A stretch of 64,000 nt of DNA from Tubulanus polymorphus. Lineage: Eukaryota; Nemertea; Palaeonemertea; Tubulaniformes; Tubulanidae. Shown piece by piece: positions 62,701 through 64,000 of this stretch. Positions within the stretch are counted from its first letter, which is position 1. The number at the start of each line of letters is the position of its first letter. The notes beneath the pieces were generated by a model that worked only from the letters and a program-made list of their open reading frames with translations, made no database searches and was not told where the DNA came from. Position numbers and translations under genes: made by a program. The DNA is taken from the NCBI RefSeq assembly GCF_964204645.1, contig NC_134025.1, forward strand, positions 23,962,001 to 24,026,000. Reading direction: 5' to 3'.

Positions 62701-64000
62701 GCGGTTATGCGACGTATGCGTACGGCTGTATTATCGCGATTATGGAAAGTCGCTTGAACTTCAAAATGTTTGCACGTTATGCAACTGTTTTGCTCCAGGG
62801 GTTAATGGTTCAGATTTGGATTGCGAAAAGGTATAATAGCGAATTCCTTCTAAAACTCATTCACATGACAAAATTTTCAAAGTCTGTTTTTTTTTTTCAT
62901 TTCTACACATAGATTGGAGGCCAGTGTAGGTGTAAAGAAAATGTGGATCAGCGCCAATGTGACAAATGTAGAAATGGATTCTACAATTTACAAGCGTCTA
63001 AACCTTTAGGGTGTGATGCATGTGGCTGTCATGCACCAGGGACTATAAATGGAGATATATCCTGTCATGCTACTTCTGGACAATGTAATTGCAAAGCTAA
63101 TGTCAGAGGTAAAATATCTTTTTAGATCCCTGTTTAGTCGTAGAATCTGAAACAAACTTCTTCCTTCCAACTTTCTTTATTACTGTACATGTAATGTTCA
63201 TTTATGTTTGTATATATGATGTCTGATTCAGATCGACAGTGCAGTAGGTGCCAGTATGAATACTACAATCTTACTGAAATTAATCCTGATGGCTGTTCTC
63301 CGTGCGAATGCAACCCTTCGGGCTCGATGAATAGAAATTGTGATCCGTCGAATGGAAAATGCTTTTGTAAAGACCGAATCACTGGTCGCCAGTGTGACCA
63401 ATGCAAAGATGGCTTCTACAACTTCGCAAACGGTTGTTTGCCCTGCGGATGTGATACGAGTGGGTCTGTAGACAATGTTTGCGACAAAAAGACAGGAATG
63501 TGCCGATGTAAGATAAACGTCGAAGGTTTGAAATGTGACCGATGTAAAGACACTTTCTACAATTTGAAAGCGACGAATCAGAATGGCTGCGATGCGTGTG
63601 GTTGTAACATAAATGGGACGATGAATAGTTCATTAGTTTGCGACAAGATGAACGGTTCATGTTCCTGTATGCAAAATGTTCAAGGGAGAACTTGTAATCA
63701 GTGTAAAGGAAATACTTGGGGTCTAGGAATGAACAGTACTGTTGGATGTTCGCCGTGCGATTGCGATCCGTCGGGAACATTCCAGGGTGATCAAGTGGCT
63801 CCGTATCAACTTGCTTGTGATCAGAATAACGGACAGTGCGCCTGTCTCAGTAACAGAATCAATAGACGTTGTGACTCATGTGCAGTCAGTAAGTCTTTAT
63901 TCATTCATTTTTAATGTTTTTGGTTTTCAAAATCATGTTGAATTTCACATAAATGTACATGTGCATTTTGCTCTTAGGCCATTATAAGTTGGATTATAGA
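56794..64000 (+). CDS. USH2A: Usherin N-terminal part (partial, runs off the window)
   Basis: Usherin is a very large secreted or membrane-anchored matrix protein; in vertebrates it forms fibrous links at the photoreceptor ciliary region and hair bundles. Exons: 56794-57296, 58068-58230, 60233-60362, 60462-60665, 60994-61127, 61303-61490, 61985-62194, 62297-62390, 62504-62830, 62913-63108, 63232-63888, then 63978 onward. All phases match, giving about 935 aa so far. A signal peptide (about 1-30) precedes FPRIFNVE and STCGIPTRTTFC, both close to human usherin. A LamG-like domain (about 130-290; FFGRLQDFKFYSYTLTNREI) and CRCPATHPRVRP follow. The laminin N-terminal domain comes next (about 320-500; FYNTPQLKDF), then at least eight laminin EGF-like domains from CQCNGYAKSC on. 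The LamG/LamNT/LE order is specific to usherin. ATG 56794 is the first in frame; ATG 56809 is an alternative. Confidence 0.95.
58340..59260. repeat. GGGAA-rich degenerate repeats in usherin intron 2
   Basis: Motifs such as AAGTCAGGGAA, GTCAGGGAAAA and CTCAGGGAATC recur at about 58355-58600 and 59020-59240, separated by unrelated sequence. They recall the block at 53250-53560. No open frame is associated with them. Confidence 0.4.

Overview
The window is animal nuclear DNA: AT-rich, with intron-rich genes, GT-AG splice sites, conserved intron phases and families restricted to or typical of Metazoa (usherin, Beclin 1, a CCSAP-like protein). It also carries degenerate LINE, SINE and MITE relics. 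The overall style suggests a marine invertebrate, possibly a lophotrochozoan, but nothing in the window fixes the species. Exon models were built by hand from splice sites, reading phase and remembered family sequences. No alignment or database search was run.

Layout. (1) 519-17731, minus strand: two head-to-tail 32-exon genes for molybdo-flavoenzymes of the xanthine dehydrogenase/aldehyde oxidase family, both open throughout (1308 and 1306 residues). Their active sites are not those of xanthine dehydrogenase. (2) 19335-23110, minus: Beclin 1, complete in 16 exons (445 aa). (3) 26547-28709, plus: guanylate kinase, complete in 7 exons (198 aa). (4) 32376-33983, minus: a CCSAP-like centriole/cilia/spindle protein (350 aa, 3 exons). 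(5) 35207-36295, minus: an unrecognised intronless 362-aa ORF. (6) 37469-37732, plus: a doubtful 87-aa ORF followed by a poly(A) signal. (7) 38592-54062, minus: a large ankyrin-repeat protein (16 exons, 1381 aa). (8) 54629-55507, plus: a 5'-truncated, frameshifted LINE fragment. (9) 56794 to the right edge, plus: the N-terminal part of usherin (USH2A), 11 complete exons and the start of a twelfth, running off the window.

Relations between genes. The two oxidase genes are a tandem duplication with patchy near-identity, which suggests gene conversion. Beclin 1 (autophagy nucleation) and guanylate kinase (GMP to GDP) are housekeeping genes transcribed divergently. The human counterparts of guanylate kinase, the CCSAP-like gene and usherin all lie on chromosome 1q41-q42, so this segment may keep an old bilaterian linkage. 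The CCSAP-like and usherin genes both have links to cilia or centrioles.

Best candidates for something new: the substituted active-site residues of the oxidase pair, a TTAA-flanked MITE (41567-41849) holding three 19-bp palindromes of one design, a perfect 30-bp palindrome between 8-bp direct repeats (26095-26147), a 13-bp inverted-repeat insertion in an oxidase intron, and the unrecognised 362-aa and 1381-aa proteins.
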